DNA of 64,000 nt from Pseudomonas lundensis (GTDB taxonomy: Bacteria > Pseudomonadota > Gammaproteobacteria > Pseudomonadales > Pseudomonadaceae), in the NCBI RefSeq assembly GCF_001042985.1, contig NZ_JYKY01000006.1, positions 1-64,000 on the forward strand, given 5' to 3'. A program made the translations under genes and the position numbers. This document shows, one piece after another, positions 16,176 to 25,346 of the stretch. The notes under the pieces are model-generated. The model was not told where the DNA came from. It did no database searches and saw nothing but the letters and a program-made list of their open reading frames with translations. Position 1 is the first letter of the stretch; each line of letters begins with the position of its first letter.

Positions 16176-17320
16176 GGCCTGTCCTCTTGCAGTCGAGTGG
16201 CAATGATAACGGCTGCGGCCAGCGCTGCGACGCTGGCCATACTAAAGGTGATAGTCGGGCCGAGGGTGTTCCAGGCATATCCGGCGTAAAGCGCACCTGC
16301 TGCGCCGCCGACCCCGGCCAGTGTCGCGTACAGGGCTTGTCCCTGACCTTGCTGGCCCGGCCCGAAACTGCGTTGAACAAAGGTCATGGCGGCTGCATGA
16401 AAACTGCCGAAGGTCGCCGCATGCATGAGCTGAGCCAGCAACAGCAGCCAAAAGTGCTCGGCAAACGAACCCAGCAACAGCCAACGCACCCCTGCCGTGA
16501 GAAAACTGAACAGCAACACGCGGCGTATCGAAAAGCGCAGGAGAATGCGGCGCATGGCCATGAACATCAGCACTTCGGCCACCACCCCCAACGCCCACAG
16601 CAACCCGATCATTCCACGGCTGTAACCCAGGGATTCAAGGTGCAGGGTCAGGAAGGTGTAATAGGGGCCATGGCTCATTTGCATCAGGGCCACACACGCA
16701 TAAAAAGCCAGCACACCGGGGCTGCGCAGCTGCTTGAAAAAACCGTCCGCCAGCACCTTGCGATTGCCGCTGGAAGGTTGCGCATTGGGCACCCACAGGC
16801 TGCACAGCACAATCGCGGCCATGACCACGACCAGCGTCACCGGGTACACGTCCAGGCTCAACCCTTCAAACACCCGCCCCAGAACCACCACCGTCAGGAT
16901 GAAGCCCACCGATCCCCACAGGCGGATCTGGCTGTAACGCTCGGGTTGCTCACGCAGATGGGCAAAGGTGATGACTTCAAATTGCGGCAGCACCGCGTGC
17001 CAGAAGAACGCATGCAAAGCCATGACCAGCGCCAGCCACGCGTAACTTTTACTGACAAAAATCAGGGCAAAACTGAACAAGGTGCAGAGCGCACCCACAC
17101 GCACGATCAGCAGACGCTGACCGGTGTAATCCGCCAGCCAGCCCCACAGGTTGGGGGCTACGCAGCGCATCAGCATGGGAATGGCCACCAGTTCGCCGAT
17201 GCGCGCACTGGAAAACCCGAGGTGATGGAAGTACAGCGCCAGAAATGGCGCTGTGGCTCCCAGCAAAGCGAAGTAAAAAAGATAGAAACCAGACAAACGC
17301 CAGTACGGAAGTGTCGCCAC
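16172..17320 (-). CDS. MFS transporter, HcaT/3-phenylpropionate permease type
   Basis: Twelve hydrophobic segments in 382 residues, an N-terminal YWRLSGFYLFYFALLGA and LYFHHLGFSSARIGEL, and the loop NLWGWLADYTGQR identify an MFS permease of the HcaT/nucleoside-proton-symporter-like group. GTG 17320 is preferred because it gives the family start just before TLPYWRLSG; a longer frame to 17386 overlaps aroC. It sits between aroC and mtnB and overlaps mtnB by 4 bases, so it may carry a methylthio-sugar or related compound into salvage. That substrate guess rests on context only. Confidence 0.8.
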   Translation of the reverse strand: MATLPYWRLSGFYLFYFALLGATAPFLALYFHHLGFSSARIGELVAIPMLMRCVAPNLWGWLADYTGQRLLIVRVGALCTLFSFALIFVSKSYAWLALVMALHAFFWHAVLPQFEVITFAHLREQPERYSQIRLWGSVGFILTVVVLGRVFEGLSLDVYPVTLVVVMAAIVLCSLWVPNAQPSSGNRKVLADGFFKQLRSPGVLAFYACVALMQMSHGPYYTFLTLHLESLGYSRGMIGLLWALGVVAEVLMFMAMRRILLRFSIRRVLLFSFLTAGVRWLLLGSFAEHFWLLLLAQLMHAATFGSFHAAAMTFVQRSFGPGQQGQGQALYATLAGVGGAAGALYAGYAWNTLGPTITFSMASVAALAAAVIIATRLQEDRP

Positions 17321-17354
17321 CGTCGTCAGACCGTGGCGCTCAACAGCCCCTGCA

Positions 17355-18446
17355 TTACAACTGGCCCAGCACAGGCGTGCTGACACGCACGTCGGCGTTC
17401 TGGCCGCGATGGCGCAACAAATGGTCCATCAACACAATGGCCATCATTGCTTCTGCGATGGGCGTGGCACGGATGCCGACACACGGGTCATGACGGCCTT
17501 TGGTGATGACATCCACCGGGTTGCCGTGCACATCAATCGAACAGCCGGGCGTGGTGATGCTCGACGTGGGCTTGAGGGCAAGGTGCGCCACGATAGGCTG
17601 GCCGGAGGAAATGCCACCCAGGATGCCACCGGCATTGTTGCTGAGGAACCCTTGGGGTGTCAGCTCATCGCGATGCTCGGTACCGCGCTGGGCAACGCTG
17701 GCAAAACCGGCGCCGATTTCAATGCCCTTCACCGCGTTGATGCTCATCAGGGCATGGGCCAGTTCTGCATCCAGGCGGTCGAAAATCGGTTCGCCCAGGC
17801 CCGGCATCACGCCTTCGGCCACCACGGTGATCTTGGCGCCAACGGAGTCCTGATCGCGGCGCAACTGGTCCATGTAGGCTTCCAGCTCAGGCACTTTGTC
17901 CGGATCAGGGCTGAAGAACGCGTTTTCTTCGACGCTATCCCAGGTTTTGAACGGAATTTCAATCGGACCCAACTGGCTCATGTAGCCACGAATCACGATG
18001 CCCTGGGTGGCCAGGTACTTCTTGGCGATGGCACCGGCCGCCACGCGCATGGCCGTTTCGCGGGCCGAACTGCGGCCGCCGCCACGGTAATCACGCTCAC
18101 CATATTTGTGGTGATAGGTGTAGTCGGCATGGGCCGGGCGAAACAGGTCTTTGATCGCCGAGTAGTCCTTGGACTTCTGGTCGGTGTTGCGAATCAGCAG
18201 GCCAATGGCGCATCCGGTGGTGCGACCTTCGAACACGCCGGACAGGATTTCGACTTCGTCCGCTTCCTGACGCTGCGTGGTGTGACGGCTGGTGCCCGGC
18301 TTGCGGCGGTCCAGGTCACGCTGCAGATCTTCAAGGGACAGCTCAAGCCCTGGCGGGCAGCCATCAACAATGGCGACCAACGCCGGGCCATGGCTTTCGC
18401 CAGCGGTGGTGACAGTGAACAGCTTGCCGTAGGTATTGCCGGACAT
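17355..18446 (-). CDS. aroC: Chorismate synthase
   Basis: AroC makes chorismate from EPSP with reduced FMN, the last common step of aromatic synthesis. The 363-residue protein has signature 1 around GESHG (His19), the FMN-contact block [11 protein letters not shown], and [14 protein letters not shown] late in the chain. Length and motifs are canonical. In Pseudomonas aroC often follows prmB; here two plus-strand genes separate them. The MFS/mtn genes follow closely downstream. Confidence 0.97.
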   Translation of the reverse strand: MSGNTYGKLFTVTTAGESHGPALVAIVDGCPPGLELSLEDLQRDLDRRKPGTSRHTTQRQEADEVEILSGVFEGRTTGCAIGLLIRNTDQKSKDYSAIKDLFRPAHADYTYHHKYGERDYRGGGRSSARETAMRVAAGAIAKKYLATQGIVIRGYMSQLGPIEIPFKTWDSVEENAFFSPDPDKVPELEAYMDQLRRDQDSVGAKITVVAEGVMPGLGEPIFDRLDAELAHALMSINAVKGIEIGAGFASVAQRGTEHRDELTPQGFLSNNAGGILGGISSGQPIVAHLALKPTSSITTPGCSIDVHGNPVDVITKGRHDPCVGIRATPIAEAMMAIVLMDHLLRHRGQNADVRVSTPVLGQL

Positions 18447-18588
18447 GCAGGGCGCTCCGTGAAAATCAGCCGATCGGGCTCAGCCGGGATAACTAAGCGC
18501 GCCAGTATACGCAGGCTGCCCCAGTAGTTCATCCTCGAACCTTATTCATCCGGGTCTGTCCAACCGGCACTCAGTCATAGATGGCGAA

Positions 18589-19554
18589 ATGATGTTCAGG
18601 ATTCTGCTTGTGGTACTCACCCTCTTCAGTGGCGTGGCGAATGCTGCGTCCCCTTCCGTGCTGTTGCGCCCCATCGAGCTGAACACGCCTACGGGCACGC
18701 TGTATGGCTCGCTGGTATTGCCCAAAAGCGACAAGCCGGTGCCCGTAGTGCTGATCATTGCAGGTTCGGGTCCGACTGACCGCAACGGCAACAACACGCA
18801 GGGCGGACGCAATGACAGCCTGAAGAAACTCGCCTGGCGTCTTGCGCAAAATAACATTGCCAGCGTGCGCTTCGACAAGCGCGGCATTGCCCAAAGCCAG
18901 CCCGCCGCCCCGGACGAGCGCACCCTCAACCTTGACCAATACGTCACCGACGCCGTGGCGTGGGGCAACCTGCTCAAGGCCGATCCACGCTTTGCGGATG
19001 TGTTCGTGCTGGGCCACAGCGAGGGCGCGCTGATTGCCAGCCTGGCAGCCCCAGCCATGGACGCGGCAGGCGTGATCTCCATCGCCGGGACCGCGCGGCC
19101 CGTGGGCCAAGTGTTGCGCGAACAACTGCAACGCAACAACATGCCACCCGGCCTGCTGCAACGCAGCGTTGAGCTGATCCACACCCTTGAAAGCGGCCGC
19201 ACTGACGACAACGTGCCCGAAGCGTTGCAAGTGATCTTCCGCCCCAGCGTGCAACCCTACCTGATCAGCTTGCTGCGTTACGACCCGGCCAAGGCATTCG
19301 CCGCTCTGAAAATGCCCGCCTTGATTATTCAGGGCACCCACGACATTCAGGTCGACGTCAACGACGCGCGACTGCTCAAGGCCGCCAAGCCGGACGCTGA
19401 CCTGGCACTGATCGAGGGCATGAACCATGTCATGCGCATCGTCCCGATGGACATGAAACGTCAGGTGCAGTCCTACAACGATCCGAACCAGCGATTATCC
19501 AGCGAACTGGGTGACAGAATTGTGCGCTTTATCACTAAAGTCATCGATCGCTGA
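18589..19554 (+). CDS. Exported alpha/beta hydrolase
   Basis: A signal peptide (residues 1-19, cleavage after ANA) leads to a 300-residue alpha/beta hydrolase. The nucleophile elbow is LGHSEGAL with Ser144, the acid is probably the Asp in QGTHDIQV, and the His lies in GMNHVMRI. The segment VIAGSGPTDRNGNN is typical of the acyl-CoA-thioester-hydrolase/DUF-type serine aminopeptidase-like S33 group. It should act in the periplasm; substrate unknown. ATG 18589 and 18592 are both possible. It is transcribed away from aroC. Confidence 0.85.
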   Translation: MMFRILLVVLTLFSGVANAASPSVLLRPIELNTPTGTLYGSLVLPKSDKPVPVVLIIAGSGPTDRNGNNTQGGRNDSLKKLAWRLAQNNIASVRFDKRGIAQSQPAAPDERTLNLDQYVTDAVAWGNLLKADPRFADVFVLGHSEGALIASLAAPAMDAAGVISIAGTARPVGQVLREQLQRNNMPPGLLQRSVELIHTLESGRTDDNVPEALQVIFRPSVQPYLISLLRYDPAKAFAALKMPALIIQGTHDIQVDVNDARLLKAAKPDADLALIEGMNHVMRIVPMDMKRQVQSYNDPNQRLSSELGDRIVRFITKVIDR

Positions 19555-19651
19555 TCGGGCAACCCTCCAGTCCTGCGCATAACGGCCGATAAGCCTATGT
19601 CGGCAGCCTTTGCTTTGCCGGCATACCGGGCTTGCACAGGATTTTGCCGTT

Positions 19652-20443
19652 ATGACCGACACCCCACAAAAAAACGCCGAAGCTCAAGAGCCGGCGACCC
19701 CCGAAGCGCCACCGCTCCCGTGGGCGGAGGTGCAACCCGAGCATTTCAAAATGCTGCGGCTTGCCCCCCTGCAAACTGACCGCAATACCGGCGGCCGCCC
19801 CCTGCGCTTCGTGCAGTTCGGTTATGCCGAACGCCATAACAAAGAACATAGCCTGTTACGCATGAGCATCCTGTTGCCGGGTCAGCGCGTGCGCAAAGAA
19901 CAAAACCAGCTCGACATCTGGGTCGACCATGACACCCAACGCGTCAGCATCAGCCCGCAAAGCGGCCTGCAAGTCGAACCGTGGAACCGTGGCATCGGCC
20001 GCTTCCTGATGGCTCAAGGCATTCTGTGGGCCCAGAAAAAATGGTCGAAATACAGCGTTGACGGCATGCCGCTGGCCAGCAAGGACGCATTGAACGAAGA
20101 CACGCGCCTGCGCCGCGATCACTTTTTACGCATGCATGGGTTTGATGTGGTGTACGCCGATGCCCAACACTTGAAAGCCAGCATCGAAGGCGTCCAGGTG
20201 GGCGAGCTGCTGAACAACTGGAACACCGAAAAAGTACAGTTCGTGGAAATTCTTGAAGCCGCGCAAATGCTGCAACAGGCCGAGCAAACCTTGCAGGAAC
20301 AGGAAGTCAAACTGCGCGAGAAAGAAGAAAAAGTCAGCAAGTTCCAGCGCGAAGACACCGGGCTGCGTTTCACCATCACCTGCCTGGTGGCGTTCGCCGT
20401 GTTTCAGGCCGGGCTGTTGATCTGGATTGCAACACACCGCTGA
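19652..20443 (+). CDS. Hypothetical tail-anchored coiled-coil protein, 263 aa
   Basis: The protein begins with an acidic Pro-rich tail, then a folded region (residues 35-190) with FVQFGYAERHNKEHSLLRMS and GIGRFLMAQGILWAQKKW. Residues about 200-240 are a charged coiled coil (QEQEVKLREKEEKVSKF), and a single membrane helix lies at 242-258 near the C-terminus. ATG 19652 begins MTDTPQKN. The central part faintly recalls a GNAT-type acyltransferase fold, but this is not secure. It is not recognised as a named family. Confidence 0.75.
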   Translation: MTDTPQKNAEAQEPATPEAPPLPWAEVQPEHFKMLRLAPLQTDRNTGGRPLRFVQFGYAERHNKEHSLLRMSILLPGQRVRKEQNQLDIWVDHDTQRVSISPQSGLQVEPWNRGIGRFLMAQGILWAQKKWSKYSVDGMPLASKDALNEDTRLRRDHFLRMHGFDVVYADAQHLKASIEGVQVGELLNNWNTEKVQFVEILEAAQMLQQAEQTLQEQEVKLREKEEKVSKFQREDTGLRFTITCLVAFAVFQAGLLIWIATHR

Positions 20444-20514
20444 CCTGCCCCAGATTTCAGGCGGCACCGGCGGCGTCACGTGCCCGCCGGATGCCGCCAG
20501 TAACAGCTCGGGGT

Positions 20515-21423
20515 CTACACTCGCGAGGCAAACAGCGCCTGATGGTCGCGGCATTGCTCGGCAGTGAGCATGAACACGCCGTGACCGCCGCGCTCAAAGT
20601 CGAGCCAGGCAAAATCAACTTCCGGGTACAGCGATTCAACGTGCACCTGGCTGTTGCCCACTTCCACGATCAATAGGCCTTTGTCGGTCAAGTGATCGGC
20701 CGCCTCGGCCAGCATGCGCCGCACCAGGTTCAAACCATCGTCTCCGCATGCCAACCCAAGCTCGGGTTCGTGCTGGTATTCAGCAGGCATATCGGCGAAA
20801 TCTTCTGCATCCACATACGGCGGATTGGACACGATCAGGTCGAAGCGCTGCCCCGGCAGCCCCTCAAAACCGTCGCCCTGCACGGTGTAGACACGCTCAT
20901 CGACGCCGTGACGCTCAATGTTCTGGTTGGCCACTTCCAGCGCTTCAAACGACAGGTCCGCCAGCACCACTTCAGCGTTCTGGAATTCATAGGCGCAGGC
21001 AATACCGATACAACCCGACCCCGTGCACAAATCCAGAATACGGGCGGGTTCGGCACCCAGCCACGGTTCAAACCGTTTTTCAATCAACTCGCCAATCGGC
21101 GAGCGCGGGATCAGCACACGCTCATCCACGATGAAAGACATCCCGCAGAACCAGGCCTCGCCCAGCAAATAAGCGGTCGGAATGCGTTCTTCGATTCGAC
21201 GCTTCAACAAATGTTGCAGGTTAACCAGCTCATCATCTTCAAGACGGCAGTCCAGATAGCTGTCAGCGATTTCCCACGGCAGGTTCAACGCACCCAGCAC
21301 CAGTTGGCGGGCTTCGTCCCACGCATTGTCGGTGCCATGACCGAAGAACAGCTCTTCCCCATGAAAGTGGCTGACGGCCCAACGAATATGGTCGCGCAGT
21401 GTGCGCAGACGGGAAGTGATCAA
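20515..21423 (-). CDS. prmB: 50S ribosomal protein L3 N5-glutamine methyltransferase
   Basis: PrmB methylates a glutamine of ribosomal protein L3. The 302-residue protein has the HemK-type N-terminal helical domain, the SAM motif [14 protein letters not shown], and the substrate motif [22 protein letters not shown] near the end separates PrmB from PrmC. Length is normal. It is divergent from the isochorismatase-fold gene across 260 bases. Confidence 0.95.
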   Translation of the reverse strand: MITSRLRTLRDHIRWAVSHFHGEELFFGHGTDNAWDEARQLVLGALNLPWEIADSYLDCRLEDDELVNLQHLLKRRIEERIPTAYLLGEAWFCGMSFIVDERVLIPRSPIGELIEKRFEPWLGAEPARILDLCTGSGCIGIACAYEFQNAEVVLADLSFEALEVANQNIERHGVDERVYTVQGDGFEGLPGQRFDLIVSNPPYVDAEDFADMPAEYQHEPELGLACGDDGLNLVRRMLAEAADHLTDKGLLIVEVGNSQVHVESLYPEVDFAWLDFERGGHGVFMLTAEQCRDHQALFASRV

Positions 21424-21683
21424 CGGACTTACTCCTCAAAATCGACCGATGATTCTATCAGCCAAACCCCGGCGCGGCCAAAGTTGTGCCCGGCGGTCGA
21501 CCCCGCGAGCCAATTCGCGCATCGCAAACGCTGCACCTGGACGGTTTGGGACATTCCAACGACTCAAATACAGCGCTTGACACGGCTACAGCCCAGCATC
21601 CACGCCGTTTTCAAGAATGACCATTCACATAACCGTCCCGTCAGTGGAGAATGTCGCAAAAGCCCCACACAAAGGAGCCCCGA

Positions 21684-22274
21684 ATGCCTGTTTTAAAAAC
21701 GATGTTTCAACTGACCGGACGTGGTTATGCCGCTGCCACTCTGAACAATGCCAGCCTGTTGATCATCGATGCGCAAAACGAGTACCTGGAAGGCCCTCTG
21801 GCCTTGTCCGGCATGCCAGCAGCCACCGCCAACATCGCCTTGCTGCTCGAAGCCGCCCGTAAAGCCAAACGCCCCGTGGTTCATATCCGTCATCTGGGCA
21901 CCGTCGGCGGCCTGTTTGACCCGCAAGGCGAGCGCGGTGCGTTCATCAAAGGCCTGGAGCCACAAGGCGACGAGGTGATTATCGAAAAGCGCATGCCCAA
22001 TGCCTTCAACGACACCGGATTGCAAAAAGCCCTGGAAAACCTGGGCCCCCTGGATGTGATCGTCTGCGGGTTCATGAGCCATTCCAGCGTCAGCACCACG
22101 GTGCGTGCCGCCAAGGACTACGGCTTTCGCTGCACCCTGGTAGAAGACGCCTGCGCCACCCGCGACCTGCCGACCCGCGACGGCATCATCCCGGCCGTTG
22201 ATGTGCAGCGTACGGAGATGGCCATCATGAACGACAACTTCGCCACCCTCGCCCGCACCCGTGATCTGATTTGA
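21684..22274 (+). CDS. Isochorismatase-fold (cysteine hydrolase) protein with Ser at the Cys position
   Basis: The 196-residue protein has the fold landmarks Asp29 (LLIIDAQNEY) and Lys102 (IIEKRMPNAF) of the Asp-Lys-Cys triad. At the nucleophile position the usual T-x-x-C-V reads MSHSSV, so Ser135 replaces Cys; Cys128 four residues before that motif is on the preceding strand. It may be a serine-using hydrolase, a binding protein, or have lost activity. ATG 21684 has AAGGAG at 21672. It stands alone, divergent from prmB. Fold is sure, reaction is not. Confidence 0.85.
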   Translation: MPVLKTMFQLTGRGYAAATLNNASLLIIDAQNEYLEGPLALSGMPAATANIALLLEAARKAKRPVVHIRHLGTVGGLFDPQGERGAFIKGLEPQGDEVIIEKRMPNAFNDTGLQKALENLGPLDVIVCGFMSHSSVSTTVRAAKDYGFRCTLVEDACATRDLPTRDGIIPAVDVQRTEMAIMNDNFATLARTRDLI

Positions 22275-22422
22275 TCTGACACCCCACTGATAGGCGGCTG
22301 ATATTGACCGCCTATCCGTAACACCCCTTTCCTACATACCTCACATCTATTTCCCATTCCATTCAGGAACAAGATGCGACTCTCCCGGTCGAAGGCCCGA
22401 TACTCTTTAAGGAAAGATCGGA

Positions 22423-22743
22423 ATGAAGATCTCCGATGGTTTTGATGCGCGACGTTTACGCCCCAAAGGCCCCAGCAACTGGCGTTCGCGTTTTGTACTG
22501 ACGATTGCAGCGCTGATCACGCTGTGTGGCCTGCTGATGACACTGACCGGTCTGGCAAGCCTGATCGGGCATTCACCGGCCCTGGGTGAACTCAACGCCA
22601 GCCCCGCCGGGGCGGCCTTGATCGCGGGTCTGGGCTTGCTGGTGACCTGGCTTGGAGGATGGATGTGGCGCCGGCGCCGTCGTTACATGCGCCAACCGCT
22701 TGGGCTGAGCATGTCTGCACACTTGATGAAAAAACACGATTAA
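22423..22743 (+). CDS. Hypothetical two-helix membrane protein, 106 aa
   Basis: Two hydrophobic segments (residues 24-46 and 60-84) lie between basic ends; the run WMWRRRRRYMRQ after the second helix sets a cytoplasmic C-terminus. AAGGAAAG precedes ATG 22423. It is 63 bases before the Smr gene in the same direction and may share its transcript. No family is recognised. Confidence 0.75.
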   Translation: MKISDGFDARRLRPKGPSNWRSRFVLTIAALITLCGLLMTLTGLASLIGHSPALGELNASPAGAALIAGLGLLVTWLGGWMWRRRRRYMRQPLGLSMSAHLMKKHD

Positions 22744-22806
22744 GGCAGATCTGCCGCACGCGGGGCGTCGACTTCGGTAAACTGGCGCCCCTTCGCGGAG
22801 GCTGAC

Positions 22807-23364
22807 ATGCAAGACGACGACTTTTCCCTGTTCAAAAACGAAATCCGCGGCGTAAAGCCGATCAAACATGATCGCGCTGACACAGGCAAACCCAAAGCCG
22901 ACCGCGCGCAACTGGCCAAGTTGCGGCAAAACGCAATTGTGCGCAGCAATGAGACCATCATTGACGGCTTGTCCGATCAGTTCGTGATTGATGTCGGCCC
23001 CGAAGATCACCTGCACTGGGCCCGGGACGGCGTGCAAGAAAGCCAGATGCGCAAGCTCAAACTGGGGCAGATCAGCTTTGAAGGCAGCCTTGACCTGCAC
23101 GGCATGACCGTTGAAAAAGCCCGCGAAACACTGTGGGCCTTTTTGGCCGAAGCGACCCAGCTGGAAGTGCGTTGCGTGCGCGTCACCCACGGCAAGGCCG
23201 TACGCCTTGACGGCAAACGCCCGATGATCAAGAGCCACGTCAACACCTGGTTGCGCCAGCACTCCAAGGTACTGTGCTTTTGCTCGTGCCAGGCCAAACA
23301 TGGCGGCGCAGGGGCGGTCTATGTGATGCTCAAACGCACCATGATGGAAGGCCGCGACGAGTAA
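22807..23364 (+). CDS. Smr/MutS2-type endonuclease domain protein
   Basis: The 185-residue protein has a disordered charged N-terminus and a C-terminal Smr domain starting with LDLHGMTVEKARETL near residue 96. The second motif, VTHGKA near residue 130, and the closing GGAGAVYVMLK complete the domain. Stand-alone Smr proteins of this type (SmrA/SmrB/YdaL) are nickases on DNA or endonucleases on mRNA at stalled ribosomes. ATG 22807 follows GCGGAGG. In Pseudomonas it is often next to folE; here foreign DNA now lies between. Confidence 0.9.
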   Translation: MQDDDFSLFKNEIRGVKPIKHDRADTGKPKADRAQLAKLRQNAIVRSNETIIDGLSDQFVIDVGPEDHLHWARDGVQESQMRKLKLGQISFEGSLDLHGMTVEKARETLWAFLAEATQLEVRCVRVTHGKAVRLDGKRPMIKSHVNTWLRQHSKVLCFCSCQAKHGGAGAVYVMLKRTMMEGRDE

Positions 23365-23379
23365 CCGCCGCGGTTTGGC

Positions 23380-23646
23380 TCAGGCCCCCAACTCTTCTTT
23401 CTTCTTTTCGGACCACGTGTGGTCGCACTCGTCACACGCGTAGTCATAGCGATTGATGACAAAGGTCGTGTTCATAAAACGGGTATTGGTGCCGCGCGCA
23501 TTTTTCTCTCGCACTTTGATACGGCCTTTGAACCTATCCAGCTCTGCCTGCCCTGTGCAGTGAACATTCAAGCTTTTACATGACGGGCAGCGGTGACGGA
23601 TAAACCGATGCCAGACCCACCCGGCCACGATTGCAGCAAACACCAA
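23380..23646 (-). CDS. Hypothetical membrane-anchored zinc-ribbon protein
   Basis: An N-terminal helix (VFAAIVAGWVWHRF) precedes CPSCKS and, 50 residues later, CDECDHTW, two CxxC pairs of a zinc ribbon. Only TTG 23646 or GTG 23643 can start it, since an in-frame stop of the upstream gene lies 18 bases before. The two genes share a frame and are likely cotranscribed. Its stop is 15 bases from the convergent Smr stop. Function unknown. Confidence 0.65.
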   Translation of the reverse strand: MVFAAIVAGWVWHRFIRHRCPSCKSLNVHCTGQAELDRFKGRIKVREKNARGTNTRFMNTTFVINRYDYACDECDHTWSEKKKEELGA

Positions 23647-23661
23647 ACCTATCCAAAACAG

Positions 23662-23922
23662 TCATTGCCCTCTGGCCTGGCGCTCCTGATGCGCTACCGC
23701 CTGCTGCTGTCGCTCTTGCAGAGCGAGGGCGCGTGCCTGCTCCTGCGCCAAGTCGGCTTGCTGTTGCGCCAGCGCCTGCAGTTGCCGGGCTTGTTGCAGG
23801 GCATGCTGTTCGTTAGTGGCCTGGGCGATCCAGTAGTTAAAACGGGGGATACCGTCAATCACCTTTTGCAGGGCCTCAACGCGCAGACGGTAGGTCGAGT
23901 CCTGATTAGGATCATTGGCCAA
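23662..23922 (-). pseudogene. Gln/Ala-rich coiled-coil protein, 5' end probably lost at the insertion
   Basis: The visible 86 residues include a folded start (STYRLRVEALQKVIDGIPRFNYWIAQ) and a long Q/A-rich coiled coil. The frame remains open upstream past TTG 23922 for seven more residues (EAREWNTQ) and then meets a stop at about 23955, exactly where base composition changes to AT-rich foreign sequence. No ATG or ribosome binding site is present. I infer that the 5' end was removed when the mobile block entered. A genuine TTG start is the alternative. Confidence 0.55.
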
Positions 23923-24314
23923 ATTGCGCTGGGTATTCCATTCTCGAGCTTCTTAAAGCCGGAATCTGTACCTGATAAGAGGCATAAAGTCCTAATAAAT
24001 CAAATACTTAAGCATGCTTAAAAAAGAAAAAACAAGGACAACAATATTTAAAAGAGAGAACCCGGAGCCGGAATCATTCCGCTTTAACCCGAAATTTGTG
24101 CCTGATTGGAAGCCATCGTCAGTGCAGTGCCCGAAGGGCGCTGTGCTGGCAGACGCCCAACAAGCGCAGCGCGTTAGCCTGGGGAGGCAAGTACCGCGAT
24201 CTAGTGGAGATCGAGCGGCCCTCCAGTCGCTGTGCGCCCTTCTAAGGCCGTTTAAAGCCTCAGGGCCGTGCAAGGGCTGCTTCGCTCCTTCGCGCCGCGG
24301 CCTGCGCGCTTCGC
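23923..24314. other. Left junction of the foreign block; AT-rich then plasmid-like non-coding DNA
   Basis: From about 23950 to 24060 the DNA is AT-rich (AAGCATGCTTAAAAAAG, an almost palindromic core around GCATGC) with two related phrases, GGAATCTGTACCTGAT and GAAATTTGTGCCTGAT, about 130 bases apart. From about 24120 it turns GC-rich with CTTCGCTCCTTCGCGCCGC, as seen ahead of mobA genes in small mobilisable plasmids, so an oriT relic is possible. No coding frame here is convincing. Confidence 0.5.
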
Positions 24315-25337
24315 TTGCGGGCAACCAGGTTTGAGGCACGTGCCCTAGTTTCAGCCCATATCCCAAATCATGATGCCCAGCTCAGCATCGAGGGGGCATT
24401 GGGCAATTCGCTCCTGGAGCATCTCAGGCGTGTAGTAGGCCGAAATTTTGGGCCGCATCACCTCTGGCAGGATGGGCAGCACGTCGCCAGTTTTTCGCCC
24501 GAGGGCATGGCCCCGCAGCCGTCCGCCGAGCTGTGGAACCGGGCCGAGGCCGCCGAGGTTCGCAAGAATGCCCGCGTGGCCCGCGAGGTACTGGTGGCCC
24601 TGCGCGCCGAGCTGTCACCGGCCCAGCGTCGGGAGCTTACCCTGGGCATCGCACAGGCACTGGCCGACCGCTACGGCACAGCCGGGACGCTGGCCGTCCA
24701 CACGCCCGACCGGGAGGGCGACCAGCGCAACCACCACGCGCACATCCTCATGACCACCCGCCGCCTTGAGCCGTCCGGCGCGCTGGGCGAGAAGACCCGC
24801 GAGCTGGACGACGTGAAGCGCGGCCCGGAGGAAATCGAGTGGGTGCGGGCGATGATCGAGGCGCGCACCAACCACGCACTGGAGCGCGCAGGCAGCGCCG
24901 AGCGGGTAGACCGGCGCTCACTGTTCGAGCAGCGCGCCCCGCTGGGCACTGTCACCCGGCTCCAGGCCAACAACGACCGCCGCCAGTTGACCGCGGATCG
25001 TGCCGAGCTGGGCGCGGTATCGGCGCAAATCATCGACATCGAGCAGGCCCGCGCCGAACGTGCGGCCCGCGAGCAGGCGACCGGCGCGGCGAGCGCAGGC
25101 TTGGAGGCGTTCAAGGCCCGGTTCCAGCAGTCCCAGGACGTGGCGGCGAGGATCGAGGCCGAACGGGCACGTCTGACTGCCGAGGCGCAGCGAGTCGCCC
25201 AGGAGCGCGCCGCCGAGCAGGCTGCCCAGGAGCGGGCGCAGGAACAAGAGCGGGCCGCGAAGGCCCAGAAACACGCGGCCTTGAGTAATGCCGGGCCGGT
25301 CAAACGTGGGCGCAGCGGCCCCGATTTCAGTATGTGA
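24315..25337 (+). pseudogene. MobA/MobL-family relaxase, N-terminus replaced
   Basis: From about residue 75 the frame matches MobQ-type relaxases: ELWNRAEAAEVRKNARVAREV, then HTPDREGDQRNHHAHI holding the metal-binding His motif, and a long Ala/Glu/Arg-rich coiled tail. Family members start with a beta strand and the nicking Tyr within the first 25 residues and reach the WNRAEA block by about residue 60-70; here that stretch is unrelated (HDAQLSIEGALGNSLLEHL). The nicking Tyr is therefore probably missing and the protein inactive. Very GC-rich third positions set it apart from the flanking genes. Confidence 0.75.
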
Positions 25338-25346
25338 GCCGATGCA

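Noticed and set aside
16187..17383. A 398-codon frame opposite the MFS gene
   Set aside because: Rich in His, Gln and Arg with no motif; antisense shadow of the transporter.
24014..24334. A 106-codon frame at the start of the foreign block
   Set aside because: It crosses the AT-rich junction and the GC-rich plasmid-like part without change of coding character and shows no domain or ribosome binding site.
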